Origin: Planctomycetaceae bacterium
GTDB lineage: Bacteria; Planctomycetota; Planctomycetia; Pirellulales; PNKZ01
Assembly (NCBI GenBank): GCA_016793115.1
Contig: JAEUIN010000052.1
Span: 26,445 to 90,444, forward strand
DNA: 64,000 nt
Direction: 5' to 3'
Shown here piece by piece: positions 1 through 8,682 of this stretch (within the stretch, counting starts at the first letter, position 1; each line of letters starts with the position of its first letter). The notes under the pieces are model-generated. The model saw nothing but the letters and a program-made list of their open reading frames with translations. It was not told the origin of the DNA and ran no database searches. Both the position numbers and the translations under genes were made by a program.

Positions 1-343
1 GGATCGCCGACAGGCAATCGAACATGTGCTGGAGCGGCTTGGCCCACGGCGACTTCTGGTCGATCGGCGGCAGCGAACTGAGTCCCACGGCCGCTCCGTC
101 GGTCTCGACGTGCTGGGCCAAATGGTCGAGAAAGCGACGCGCCGAGGCTTGCTCCCGCCGTTCGTGATGAACGGCGATGTAGTGCCAGATGCCTCCGCCG
201 AGGACGATGCCGGCGGTCGCGGCCAAGAGCGTCGACGCATTGCCGGCGCCTTCGGCCGCGCCGAGGCCGACCGTCACGGTGCCGGCGACGACGCCGAGCC
301 CGAGGACGATCAGTCCGAGATTGAGTTGACGACCGATGGACAT
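1..343 (-). CDS. Membrane protein, C-terminus cut by the window edge
   Basis: The minus strand opens with ATG at 343 and stays open to base 1, giving the first 114 residues of a longer protein. Two hydrophobic stretches (about residues 8-28 and 38-57) read as a transmembrane hairpin. A charged stretch follows (HHERREQASARRF) that looks cytoplasmic. This resembles the N-terminus of a membrane-anchored sensor such as a histidine kinase, chemotaxis receptor or GGDEF protein, but no signalling domain lies inside the window, so the function is open. It follows the TPR lipoprotein gene on the same strand after 129 bases and could be the last member of the pilus cluster. Confidence 0.65.
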   Translation of the reverse strand, partial: MSIGRQLNLGLIVLGLGVVAGTVTVGLGAAEGAGNASTLLAATAGIVLGGGIWHYIAVHHERREQASARRFLDHLAQHVETDGAAVGLSSLPPIDQKSPWAKPLQHMFDCLSAI

Positions 344-472
344 GGGGCGCACGACTGCTGGAAGAACCGACTACCGCCGCCTTCGACGCCGATTCAAGCC
401 TTTCGAACGACGGACGATCATGGTCCGTCGTTCGCAAGCGGCGTCGTCGTTCGGTAGGGCGCCCCGATTCGT

Positions 473-2143
473 CTATTTCTTCGTTGCGAATCGGCGATCG
501 AGCCGAGCCGCATCGCGGAAATGACGCTCCGCCGCCTCGGAATCGCCGAGACGGTTAAGTACGGAGCCCAGCAAAAAATAGGTCAGCCCTTGGGAGTTGT
601 CCAAAGACAACGATTGTCGGAGCGCGCGCTCCGCCTCCGGATAGCGTCCCAGTTGATAGGCCGCCGTCCCTTCCAGCCGTGCCAACGCCGCCGAACGAGG
701 GAAATTCTTGCGCCCGCGCTCGGCCAACTCGAGCGCCAATTCCGGTTGTTCGTATTTCAACGATTGCACCGCCGCGTCAATAACCAACTGAGAATCTTTA
801 GGGCGCCTCGTCATCGCCGCCGTGAACTCCGCGCGGGCGACGTCCGGTTCCGCGGCTTGTAGCGCCTCTAACGCGCGCCTGCGATGCTCGTCGGCCGTGA
901 GTTCCTCCGCCGACTTCTCGATCGACTCTCGAATTGGAAGAGCGGCCGAGGCGAGGCGCGCATCGAGTGAACGAGGCGATGGAGCTTCCGGAAGCGTGAG
1001 CAGCAGTTGTTCCGCGGCGCCTCCCGGCGCGACGGGAAGCGGCGGCGTCGAATCGTCGGCGATGGGCAGGTCGCTCACGGCCTGCCCTATTTCGACAATC
1101 TCGGTTTCCTGTTTCGCCGTCTCAATCGACTCCGTTCCGGAAGCTTGTGCTCGTTCGAGTCGCTCCGCTTGGGCGAGGCAGTGCGCCGCCCGTTGTTCGT
1201 CGCCGAGCGCACGATAGACCAATCCGCAGGCGCGGCGCACTTGCGCATTTTGCGGGTGGCGAATGACGAGACGCTCCATGCGTTCGCGGGCCTCCGCAAA
1301 TCGCTCGGCTTCTAAGTCGATCTCCGTTTGCAGAATGGCCCCTTCGATATGTTTAGGGTTTCGCGCCAGGAGTTTTGCGAGCGCGGCCTTCGCCTCCGGT
1401 TTTTGGCCGGCATCCCAGTGGGCGAGCACTTTTTCGAACTCCGCATCGCGGTTTTCGACCGCAACTGCGCTTCCGGCCTCGGGCGCGTAGCGCACCGCCG
1501 CCGCCGCGGGCGTTTCCGCCGGCATCGTGTGTTCGTTCGCCGAGCCATGCGTCTCAGCCGCGTGCGGAGCGCCGTCGGCGATTTGTGCCGCCGGCGCCGC
1601 CTTACCTTCGCTGCGAAGTGCGTTTTCGGCCAGCGAGTAAGCCTCGGAGTACTTTACTTCGTCGGGCGCGAGATCGCCTGCGATCCGGAAATAGTGCAGC
1701 GCTTCAGAGATTTTGTGATCGGCCTCTAGAGCCAGCCCGAGTTTGTAGGCGACTTCGGCGTCTTGCGGATGAGACTCGGCGGCCCGGCGGAGCAGCCCGA
1801 CTGCGTCGGGCGTGCGGCCATGCTCCAATTCGATCTCTGCGAGCAGCAACAGCGACTCACGATGGTTTTTCTCGCGTTCGAGCACCGAGGCCAACGAGTT
1901 GCGCGCGGCGGCGATATCGCCCTGACGCCAAAAAGTGGCCGCCGCTTCGTATTGAGCGCGGTTCCGTTGTTCCTCGAAGGCCTTGATCGCATTTTCCGCG
2001 CGCTCTTTGCGAATCGGGCGCACGTCGGCCACCGGCGGCTGCGGCAATTTGAGCGACGGTAAGTCCCATGCCGCGCAGCCGGCCGCGGCGGCAATCCACC
2101 CGGCCGCCGTTGCCGCGCGGAAAAGGCTAGTTGTGCGGTTCAT
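473..2143 (-). CDS. TPR-repeat lipoprotein, possible secretin pilotin
   Basis: A 556-residue protein. The ATG at 2143 is chosen over an upstream in-frame start because it gives a clean lipoprotein signal (MNRTTSLFRAATAAGWIAAAAGC, lipobox Cys at residue 23). The rest is built of tetratricopeptide repeats in three blocks (about residues 40-200, 235-335 and 430-556), separated by Ala/Glu/Pro-rich linkers. It overlaps the 3' end of the secretin gene by 17 bases, so the two are probably translationally coupled. In type IV pilus systems a TPR lipoprotein (PilF/PilW) guides secretin to the outer membrane. Position and architecture suggest that role here, but this protein is about twice the usual size, so the pilotin idea is inference. 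Confidence 0.8.
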   Translation of the reverse strand: MNRTTSLFRAATAAGWIAAAAGCAAWDLPSLKLPQPPVADVRPIRKERAENAIKAFEEQRNRAQYEAAATFWRQGDIAAARNSLASVLEREKNHRESLLLLAEIELEHGRTPDAVGLLRRAAESHPQDAEVAYKLGLALEADHKISEALHYFRIAGDLAPDEVKYSEAYSLAENALRSEGKAAPAAQIADGAPHAAETHGSANEHTMPAETPAAAAVRYAPEAGSAVAVENRDAEFEKVLAHWDAGQKPEAKAALAKLLARNPKHIEGAILQTEIDLEAERFAEARERMERLVIRHPQNAQVRRACGLVYRALGDEQRAAHCLAQAERLERAQASGTESIETAKQETEIVEIGQAVSDLPIADDSTPPLPVAPGGAAEQLLLTLPEAPSPRSLDARLASAALPIRESIEKSAEELTADEHRRRALEALQAAEPDVARAEFTAAMTRRPKDSQLVIDAAVQSLKYEQPELALELAERGRKNFPRSAALARLEGTAAYQLGRYPEAERALRQSLSLDNSQGLTYFLLGSVLNRLGDSEAAERHFRDAARLDRRFATKK

Positions 2144-4514
2144 GGCGAAACACCTCCGGTCGAACGGCTTCAAAACTCTTGCCGGGAGTCCCCGGGTCAA
2201 GCGGATGCTCCGGCCGCGGCGGCCCCGCCTCCTGCCCCAACTCATCGAGGAGCCATGGCGGAATCGGTCCTTCCAACGCTCCGTCGGCGCCCATCGGCAA
2301 CTCGGCTTCGCCGACCACGGTCTCAACGCCGAGTCCTTGAGCGACCGGCACGCCGCCGGTTTGCTCGCCGAGTTCGTAAAGCGTGCGGACCGCGTCGCGA
2401 TTGAGCGGATCGTAATGAACGGCGAGCCGCGCTTGGCGAAGCGCCAAAGCTCGATTCCCGCTCGCCATCGCCGCGCGGGCCCGATCGTTGTAGTCGCGAG
2501 CCAAGTGGGCTTTGCCGACCGGGTTCATCCGATGAAACTTGGCGTTCTCCATGCGGAGCGCTTCGGTTTGATACAGATTGCCTTCGGCCGCCGTATCGCC
2601 GTCGTAGACGATGCGCGGCGTTAGCAAAATCAGGATTTCGACGCGCTCGACGGACTCCGTCTTATTGCGGAAGAGCGGCCCGGCGACGGGTAAACTGCCG
2701 AGAAACGGCACCTGCGTGCTGTTCGACCGCAAGTTTTCCCGCATCAAACCCCCGAGAATCACCGTGCATCCGTCGGGACACATGACATTCGTCGTCACTT
2801 CGGTAAGCGTCTTGTTCGGCAGCGTGAAACCGCCGTTGACGACCACTTCGCCTTCCGAGATCTCGGGATGCACCTCGAGGCGAATCAGACCGTCGCTGGC
2901 GATGAAGGGCCGCAGGCGAAGCTGCGCGCCGACGTCGAGGAATTCGACGTTCTGCGTCGAGAAGTTCTGTGTCACCGTCGTGCTGATGTAGCCGAGCTTT
3001 TGGCCGATCAAAATCTCGGCTTTCTGTTTGTTTAAGCAAAGCAACTTCGGCGAGGCGATCACGTTCGCGTCGCCGACCGTTTCCAAGGCGTTGATGAACA
3101 CTCCCAGCGAATCGTCAAGAAACGCGAACTTCAGACCGCCGGTATCGAAAGGAAACTGGCCGATGTTCGCCCCGGTGATCGGATCGATCGCTCCGCCCCC
3201 TTCGAGCGGCGCTTGCCGCGGAAAGCCCCAGCCTAGACGAACATTCTGCTGATTACGGAGCACCTGAAAGTCGACGCCGAAGCTGTTGTCGTCGCTGAGC
3301 GCGACGCTGACGATCATCGCTTCAATCGAGACCTGGGCCGGCCGCCTGTCGAGGTCTTTGATTACCGCGTCCACCTGGGCCAGCACGGATTCGTAGTCTT
3401 GGATGACGAGCGCGTCTTGCTGCGACATGCTGTCTCCGCCGGCCGTCGTGTTGTCGACGGCGATTCCCACGGACGCCGGAGTCGTGACGCTGATCTTGCC
3501 GATGCTCGGCGTCAGAAGCGGGGTGAGCAAGGTCGACAGTTCTTTGGAGTTGATGTAATTCGGTCGATAGACACGCGTGCCGATGCGGTCCTGCGCTCGC
3601 TCCATCGCCGCGAAATCTTCGGCCGTGCCGACGTAGACGAAGCCCTTGTCGTGTCGCGCGGTGAAGCCGGTCGCTTTGAGAATTGCGTCGAGCGCATCGT
3701 CGACGGCGACGTGCTGCATGTTGAGGCTGATATTGCCCGCCACGCTCGCCCCGGCGAGGATGTTCAGTCCGGCCTGTTCGGCCAATTGCTCAAGCAGCAC
3801 GCGCACGTCGACCTCGCGAGCGTTGATCGTGAGGCGGCCGTCTCCCTCGGCGGCCACCGCGCCGGGGGCGTCGACGATTTCCGACTTCAACGTCGGCGGT
3901 TCGGCGGGAGGCGGAGCGGGCACGTCGGTCGCCGGGGCGCCGAGCGCCGGCCCGGGCGCCGACGTCGTCTCCGCGGTCGACCCCGCCACGACCGCAGGCC
4001 CCTGAGCTGCCGTGGCAGCCGTAGCGGATGTTGCCGCGGTGTTCGTTCGACCGCCTTGGAGTTGCGATTGCAGCACCTCCATGGCCTTGATGTTCTGCTG
4101 ATTTTGATCAAGCACTTTCATCATCAACTCGACCGGCACCGTCGGGCTCGACGTCGAGGGGGCGACCGGCAATCCGCCCTGTTTGCGGAGAATTTCCCCG
4201 ACGGCTTGCTCCAAGGCCCCGCTCAGTTCCGAGGAATTCGTCGGCGCTTGCGCCAACTGAGCGACAGCTTCCGGCCGCGGAAAACCTGCGGTGCCGCCGC
4301 CTTGGGCGAATTGCCCGGCGACGCGCGGTTGGACTCCGGCGGCGCGGGGCTTTGCGGCGGAGCGCGTCGCGGTTTGCGACGGATTCGCCGTGGCGACCGC
4401 CGACGTTTCCGGCTCCGCGGCGTCGCTCTCACGGTATTGCGCCAACCGCGCCGCGAGCAGCAGTCCGACGGCCGCACAGCAAGTGAGGAGGGCTATCCGT
4501 AGCAAGATTTTCAT
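2127..4514 (-). CDS. Type IV pilus / type II secretion secretin (PilQ/GspD family)
   Basis: The 795-residue outer-membrane channel subunit of the pilus or secretion machine. An N-terminal hydrophobic segment (residues 3-24) is followed by a low-complexity Ala/Thr/Pro linker to about 215. An STN/N0-like domain spans 226-296 (LTINAREVDVRVLLEQLAEQ), a NolW-like domain about 312-395, and the secretin core about 395-636, closing with VPFLGSLPVAGPLF and ILILLTPRIV, the signature end of secretins. Beyond the core is an unusual tail of about 160 residues. It contains a TPR-like helical pair (about 670-718) and a Pro/Glu-rich end. It follows the PilP-like gene after 26 bases and overlaps the TPR lipoprotein gene. 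Confidence 0.92.
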   Translation of the reverse strand: MKILLRIALLTCCAAVGLLLAARLAQYRESDAAEPETSAVATANPSQTATRSAAKPRAAGVQPRVAGQFAQGGGTAGFPRPEAVAQLAQAPTNSSELSGALEQAVGEILRKQGGLPVAPSTSSPTVPVELMMKVLDQNQQNIKAMEVLQSQLQGGRTNTAATSATAATAAQGPAVVAGSTAETTSAPGPALGAPATDVPAPPPAEPPTLKSEIVDAPGAVAAEGDGRLTINAREVDVRVLLEQLAEQAGLNILAGASVAGNISLNMQHVAVDDALDAILKATGFTARHDKGFVYVGTAEDFAAMERAQDRIGTRVYRPNYINSKELSTLLTPLLTPSIGKISVTTPASVGIAVDNTTAGGDSMSQQDALVIQDYESVLAQVDAVIKDLDRRPAQVSIEAMIVSVALSDDNSFGVDFQVLRNQQNVRLGWGFPRQAPLEGGGAIDPITGANIGQFPFDTGGLKFAFLDDSLGVFINALETVGDANVIASPKLLCLNKQKAEILIGQKLGYISTTVTQNFSTQNVEFLDVGAQLRLRPFIASDGLIRLEVHPEISEGEVVVNGGFTLPNKTLTEVTTNVMCPDGCTVILGGLMRENLRSNSTQVPFLGSLPVAGPLFRNKTESVERVEILILLTPRIVYDGDTAAEGNLYQTEALRMENAKFHRMNPVGKAHLARDYNDRARAAMASGNRALALRQARLAVHYDPLNRDAVRTLYELGEQTGGVPVAQGLGVETVVGEAELPMGADGALEGPIPPWLLDELGQEAGPPRPEHPLDPGTPGKSFEAVRPEVFRHEPHN

Positions 4515-4540
4515 ACGTCATCCATGACGTGAGTTTTGTT

Positions 4541-5305
4541 TTACGACCGATCGGCGTCCGCAGATGCGGTTTCCGAATCGTCGTCGACCGGATTCGGCTC
4601 GCTCAACAGATCTGGTCCGTTCTCGTTCTCGGCGTCGGTTCGCGGGAGCGGTGCCTCGCCGGCTTTCGGAATCCGCAGTTCGCGCGTTACGCCGTTCCAA
4701 CTAACGATCGCCGTCCGCGGTTCCACGTGTAGGAGCTTGACGTCGCGATCGCCGACCTTGCCGATTGCGGCTCCTTCGGCGAAAGCGCGGCCGTTGATAA
4801 CGGCCTTGCGATAGTTGCCCATCACGAGCGTCGAGGAAAGTTCGAGCGGCACGGCGCTCCAATCGACGTCCGTCGCGGTCGGCGCCGTCGTCGACGGCTC
4901 GTCTCCGAGCAGACCGAGTTCGGTCGCTTCGGCTAGGAGGGCGTCGAGCTCCAAGTCCGCGGCGTGGTCCGGCGTGACTGCGGAGAACGGATCGCGGAGC
5001 TTTTCGCCTTCCGTCAACTGGGCGACCTGCATTCTTCGATCGGTCTCCAGTTTTTCCGCCAACTCTTTCCAACCGAGCGCCGCCGTGTCGGCGACCGGCT
5101 TTGCAAGGCTGGTCGCCGGCGCGGTCTGCATCGGCATCGCCGCTTTGGAATTGGTCGTCTTCACGGGCTTCGACTTCGACTCGTCTTTGGGAAACAAGAG
5201 CGGTCCCCAGAACCAGACGCAAACGACGCAGAGCAGCGCCAGCATGCCCGCCTTCTTCGGGTTGGCCTTCAAATCGCGTTGAAGTTGCTTCGCTAGCTTT
5301 GACAC
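4541..5305 (-). CDS. PilP/GspC-like inner-membrane connector
   Basis: A 254-residue protein starting at GTG. A single membrane segment (about residues 20-38, LALLCVVCVWFWGPLLF) is followed by a variable acidic and Ala-rich region. A C-terminal beta-rich domain lies at about 148-222 and includes LVMGNYRKAVINGRAF and IVSWNGVTRELRIPK. That layout matches the periplasmic homology region of GspC and PilP, which links the inner-membrane complex to the secretin. The gene lies between pilO and the secretin gene, exactly where pilP sits in canonical pilMNOPQ operons. Overall sequence similarity is low, so the assignment depends on domain shape and synteny. Confidence 0.7.
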   Translation of the reverse strand: MSKLAKQLQRDLKANPKKAGMLALLCVVCVWFWGPLLFPKDESKSKPVKTTNSKAAMPMQTAPATSLAKPVADTAALGWKELAEKLETDRRMQVAQLTEGEKLRDPFSAVTPDHAADLELDALLAEATELGLLGDEPSTTAPTATDVDWSAVPLELSSTLVMGNYRKAVINGRAFAEGAAIGKVGDRDVKLLHVEPRTAIVSWNGVTRELRIPKAGEAPLPRTDAENENGPDLLSEPNPVDDDSETASADADRS

Positions 5306-5381
5306 GCTTGCTTGCCGGCTCAGTCACGCGAATGGCGCAGCCGTTCCGGCGTCTCCTGTATCGACCGTCGTTAGTCTCAAC

Positions 5382-5933
5382 CTAATTCGAAATCTCAAAT
5401 TTATCGGCAAAGATTGCCAGCCTTAGCTCGCAGTCCACAAGCTCCGCATCTTGCCGGCTCTTTTCGATCGTCGCCTCCTCGATCCAGATTCGCCGCGGCA
5501 CGCGTTCGATTCCGTTGATCAGAGCGTAGACCTGTTCATAGCGCCCGCGGCAACCGATGGTGAGCGGCATTCGCTCCAATTCCGTCCAAATCTGCTTTGA
5601 TTCCGGACGAAACATCGTCGGCGTCGCCCCGCTCTGTTTCAGCAATTGCGACAGCCCGGCGAACGTCTTGGCGTATTCCTCCGGCTTCGCCGCAAGGCCG
5701 CGCCATTGTTCGACGTAGTCGCGAGCGGCGCGCATCTCGGCGTCCGCGGCGTTGAGACGCTGCGGAATCGTCTTAGCCGCGGCGATGACCGCTTGTTTCA
5801 TATCCATGTCGGCCCGCAATTCGCGAATCTCGCGCATCCCGGGGAAAAACACGAAGAACAAGTAGGCGCCGATCGCCGCCGACAGCGGCACGACGGCGCC
5901 CCACCCGCCGCTCAGAAAGTTCGCTTGCTTCAT
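5382..5933 (-). CDS. pilO: PilO-like pilus assembly protein
   Basis: A 183-residue bitopic membrane protein with one transmembrane helix (about residues 11-31). A coiled-coil region runs to about 110. The C-terminal alpha/beta region at about 115-183 contains RMPLTIGCRGRYEQVYALIN, typical of the PilO ferredoxin-like fold. PilO pairs with PilN in the periplasm to form the alignment complex between PilM and the secretin. Its ATG overlaps the last four bases of pilN, a classic coupled junction. A 76-base gap separates it from the PilP-like gene. Confidence 0.8.
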   Translation of the reverse strand: MKQANFLSGGWGAVVPLSAAIGAYLFFVFFPGMREIRELRADMDMKQAVIAAAKTIPQRLNAADAEMRAARDYVEQWRGLAAKPEEYAKTFAGLSQLLKQSGATPTMFRPESKQIWTELERMPLTIGCRGRYEQVYALINGIERVPRRIWIEEATIEKSRQDAELVDCELRLAIFADKFEISN

Positions 5934-6718
5934 CGTTCGCCCTCCGCTGACACCTGCGTTAACTCCGGCGGAGCGGTTTCGCCCCGCAGTAATTCGCGGC
6001 GGTCGAATTCAACGTCGCTCTCTTGCGGCCCGCCGGGGCGACTCCAACCCGGTCGCACATGCACCGCGGCCGTGAAGCGATCGCCGGACGCCGCTGCTTG
6101 CTCGCCCGTCGCGGCTTCGACCGAGATCAGTTCGGCAGTAAGAAATAGCGGCGAACCGGCGAGCGATTGCAGATAGACATGCAAGGCCGTTTGATCGCGC
6201 GTCGTTCCTTCCAGAGCCACGACGACCACTTCTTCGTCGGCCTGGCGTTGCATTTCGGCCAAGTCGGCTTCGATCGTCGGCGTGGTCGGCTCGCCCGTCG
6301 TCGCGGTCGCCGCTTCTCCGCCGCCGGTCATGATTTCCTTCGGCGTACTGCGGACGTGAACCTTTGCGAGGACGATCTCCGGCGGCAGCGTCGCCGTCAG
6401 CCGCCGGAAGATGTTCGACTTCGGCCAAGGATGCCGCAAGTGCGTGACGAGCGAGGCGTAAACGTTCAGCTTGTTAAGTTCCGCCTGCTTAGTCGCCAGC
6501 AGCGCATTCTGAACTTGGGCCGCCGCGTGGAGTTTGTCGATCTCCCAGCTTCGACGGCGAACATCGCGCTGGGCGACGTACAGCCCGCCGGCCGCGCCGG
6601 TAAAGGCGACGACGAATACCAATGTCACCGCGAGGCGCCAATAACTCGTATGGCGTCGCTTTTTCGCCTGCCGGTAGCGTTCCGGAAGGAAGTCGATTTG
6701 TTTTCTGGGTGTATTCAT
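5930..6718 (-). CDS. pilN: PilN-like pilus assembly protein
   Basis: A 262-residue membrane protein. Its short N-terminal cytoplasmic tail carries IDFLPERYRQ (residues 8-17), the counterpart of the INLLPYR motif by which PilN grips PilM. A transmembrane helix follows at about 27-48, then a helical periplasmic stalk and a C-terminal alpha/beta domain interrupted by a Gly/Thr-rich insertion at about residues 128-147. It starts three bases after pilM ends and overlaps pilO by four bases, so the three products are probably made together. Confidence 0.82.
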   Translation of the reverse strand: MNTPRKQIDFLPERYRQAKKRRHTSYWRLAVTLVFVVAFTGAAGGLYVAQRDVRRRSWEIDKLHAAAQVQNALLATKQAELNKLNVYASLVTHLRHPWPKSNIFRRLTATLPPEIVLAKVHVRSTPKEIMTGGGEAATATTGEPTTPTIEADLAEMQRQADEEVVVVALEGTTRDQTALHVYLQSLAGSPLFLTAELISVEAATGEQAAASGDRFTAAVHVRPGWSRPGGPQESDVEFDRRELLRGETAPPELTQVSAEGER

Positions 6719-6721
6719 CGG

Positions 6722-7780
6722 TTAGTCGTCGAACCGACGCATCGCCATACCGACGGCGATGTCCCATTGAGATCGGCGGCCCGTCGCCTGCGTCGCGACG
6801 TAAGCGCGAAACGGGTCGCCCAATTCGCACTTAAGGTCGAGCCGCGCGGCCAAACGTTCCACGAGGTTTTGCGTCGCCTCGCCGCCGCCCAGCACCATCC
6901 GCACGAGCGGTTTACCGCGGAAGGTGACGCTGTGATAACGGATGCAAAGCGAGACTTCGTTCGCCAGCCGGTCGACGACGGGACGGATCGCTTCGTTCAC
7001 GCTGCGGGCGATTTCCGGATCTTGCAGGTCCGCCCGGCGGTCGCCGTTGTTGCGACGTAAAGCCCACGCCGCCGGCAGGTCCATCTTCAGATGGCGAGCC
7101 ACGGCTTCATCGAAATGCTTTCCGCCCAGATCGATATACTTGATGAAGAGAATCTCGTCGCCCTGGGCGATGATCACCGCCGAATTCGAGTTGCCGACAT
7201 GCACGACGATCGAGCGTTGTTCGCGATCTTCGTCGCGGCGGTACTGTGCGTCGTAGCAACGCAGGATCGCCTGCGGTTCGATATCGACGGCGACCGGCTT
7301 CAAGCCCGCGTCGTCGACGACCGCGAGAAACTGATCGAGTTGCGGGCGATGGCAGCCGAGCACGATCACTTCACGGCGAATCGCCTCTCCTTGACGAACG
7401 TCGGCCGCCTCTAAGAAGCGCAACTCGCTCTCGGCGACTGGAAAGGCGAATCGGTCCCCCAACTCACGCAAAATGACCGGCTCGAGCTCGCCGACCGCCG
7501 GTTTGGTGACGCGTACGTTTTGCACGGCGAGCAATCCGGCCCCGAGACAGACGATGCATTCCCGTCCGACGAACTTGCGTCCTTCGCGGGCTTCGACGAG
7601 CGCCGTGGTCCAGCGTTTGAATTGCTCCGCGGCGTCGGCGGCCGGCTCGATCGGCAGATCCCAGCGGACCGACTCGAGAATGCGCGTGCGGTCGCCGTTC
7701 ATCTGCACCAGCTTGATGGAGCGACTCCCCAAGTCGATGCCGATCGGCCCCACACGTCGAAATTTCGGCCACGATACCAT
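6722..7780 (-). CDS. pilM: PilM, actin-like cytoplasmic ATPase of the pilus complex
   Basis: A 352-residue soluble protein of the FtsA/actin-fold family. GIDLGSRSIKLVQMNG near residues 13-28 is the first phosphate loop. The second phosphate-binding region is VHVGNSNSAVII, and MVLGGGEATQNLVERL near residue 300 is the adenosine motif. PilM recruits the PilN/PilO complex from the cytoplasmic side. Length and motifs match the family. It leads the pilMNO segment and follows the GspH-like pseudopilin gene after 41 bases. Confidence 0.9.
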   Translation of the reverse strand: MVSWPKFRRVGPIGIDLGSRSIKLVQMNGDRTRILESVRWDLPIEPAADAAEQFKRWTTALVEAREGRKFVGRECIVCLGAGLLAVQNVRVTKPAVGELEPVILRELGDRFAFPVAESELRFLEAADVRQGEAIRREVIVLGCHRPQLDQFLAVVDDAGLKPVAVDIEPQAILRCYDAQYRRDEDREQRSIVVHVGNSNSAVIIAQGDEILFIKYIDLGGKHFDEAVARHLKMDLPAAWALRRNNGDRRADLQDPEIARSVNEAIRPVVDRLANEVSLCIRYHSVTFRGKPLVRMVLGGGEATQNLVERLAARLDLKCELGDPFRAYVATQATGRRSQWDIAVGMAMRRFDD

Positions 7781-7821
7781 GACGCTCGCCTACTGTTCTC
7801 GCCTTCGCAAACTCGGTCGTA

Positions 7822-8403
7822 CTAACTTCCCGCCGCCGGAGCGGTCGCGGTGATCTCATCAAGTTCCGCAAGTCCCGTCACCGGATTCACCCGCACGGCG
7901 ATAAAGCGTTGTCCTTCGCCCGCGCCCGACGTAAGCCAGATGACCGTCTCGGCCGGTTGAGTGGTCGCGCCCAGCGAGTCGAATTCGATCGTCGTCGCCG
8001 CGGTCGGAGGCGAAGCCGGAGCCAACACGGCGGCGATGTTCGCCCCCGCGCCCAACTGCGGCAATTCGTCGAGATCGGTGTATTGCTTCGTCGCCGTATT
8101 CGCCGAGTTGTGATAGATCGAATCCGGCAGCGTATTCAGCGCGGCGTTCGCGCCGCTGTGTTCGAGGTAATAGCGATTCTGAGCCGGCTCGAACGCGACG
8201 CGATACTTCGTGTTGTTCGTCACGGCGAGATTCCGCACATACTCGAGGTCCGACGCCACGATCTGCCCGAAGGATTTCAGCTGGACGGCGACTTCCGGCT
8301 GGAAGAGCGGCAACGCGGCGGCCGACATGATGCCGACGACCGCCACGACGATCATGACTTCGACGAGCGTATAGCCCCCAGAATGTTTACCGCGGCCGAT
8401 CAT
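7822..8403 (-). CDS. GspH-like pseudopilin
   Basis: A 193-residue minor pilin. After a short basic leader comes SGGYTLVEVMIVVAVVGIM: a prepilin peptidase site G|YTLVE, with Gly at -1 and Glu at +5, and then the hydrophobic assembly helix. The remainder is a globular domain of GspH/FimT type. A conserved stretch about VASDLEYVRNLAVTNNTKYR follows the helix, as expected when H-type pseudopilins pair with I and J at the pilus tip. The gene lies eight bases after the small coiled-coil gene and 41 before pilM. Confidence 0.85.
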   Translation of the reverse strand: MIGRGKHSGGYTLVEVMIVVAVVGIMSAAALPLFQPEVAVQLKSFGQIVASDLEYVRNLAVTNNTKYRVAFEPAQNRYYLEHSGANAALNTLPDSIYHNSANTATKQYTDLDELPQLGAGANIAAVLAPASPPTAATTIEFDSLGATTQPAETVIWLTSGAGEGQRFIAVRVNPVTGLAELDEITATAPAAGS

Positions 8404-8411
8404 ATGGATCG

Positions 8412-8663
8412 CTATCTCTTCTTGCCGTTGTCGACGGTGACGCGAATCACGCCGGTCTTCAGCAGTTGGTTCTGCTCTTTGAGCTGTAAATTGATCTCTT
8501 TGAGCAGTTGAATCATTTCGGCTTGTTGAGCCACGCTGTTGGCGAACGGCTCATGAGCGGGCTTCGGTTGGGCCGAACCGGTCTGATGGAAACCTAGCAC
8601 GCATACCAGAGCCGCGACCGCCGCCGAGGGAAAGGCCGCCGAAATGTAGCGATGGACCGACAT
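8412..8663 (-). CDS. Small secreted coiled-coil protein in the pilus cluster
   Basis: An 83-residue protein with a predicted signal peptide (residues 1-31, ending GFHQTGSAQP). It then forms a heptad-like helix (about 42-69, QAEMIQLLKEINLQLKEQNQ) and ends in a short basic tail. An AGGAG ribosome site precedes the ATG. I recognise no family. It sits between the PilX/GspK-like gene (19 bases upstream) and the GspH-like gene (eight bases downstream), so it is surely co-transcribed. A periplasmic role in pseudopilin or PilNO assembly is a guess from location only. Confidence 0.75.
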   Translation of the reverse strand: MSVHRYISAAFPSAAVAALVCVLGFHQTGSAQPKPAHEPFANSVAQQAEMIQLLKEINLQLKEQNQLLKTGVIRVTVDNGKKR

Positions 8664-8682
8664 GGGAGGATTCTCCTGATCG

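Noticed and set aside
26..457. Plus-strand open frame at the left edge
   Set aside because: It is the antisense of the better-supported membrane protein start on the minus strand, and its translation is Arg/Asp-rich without pattern.
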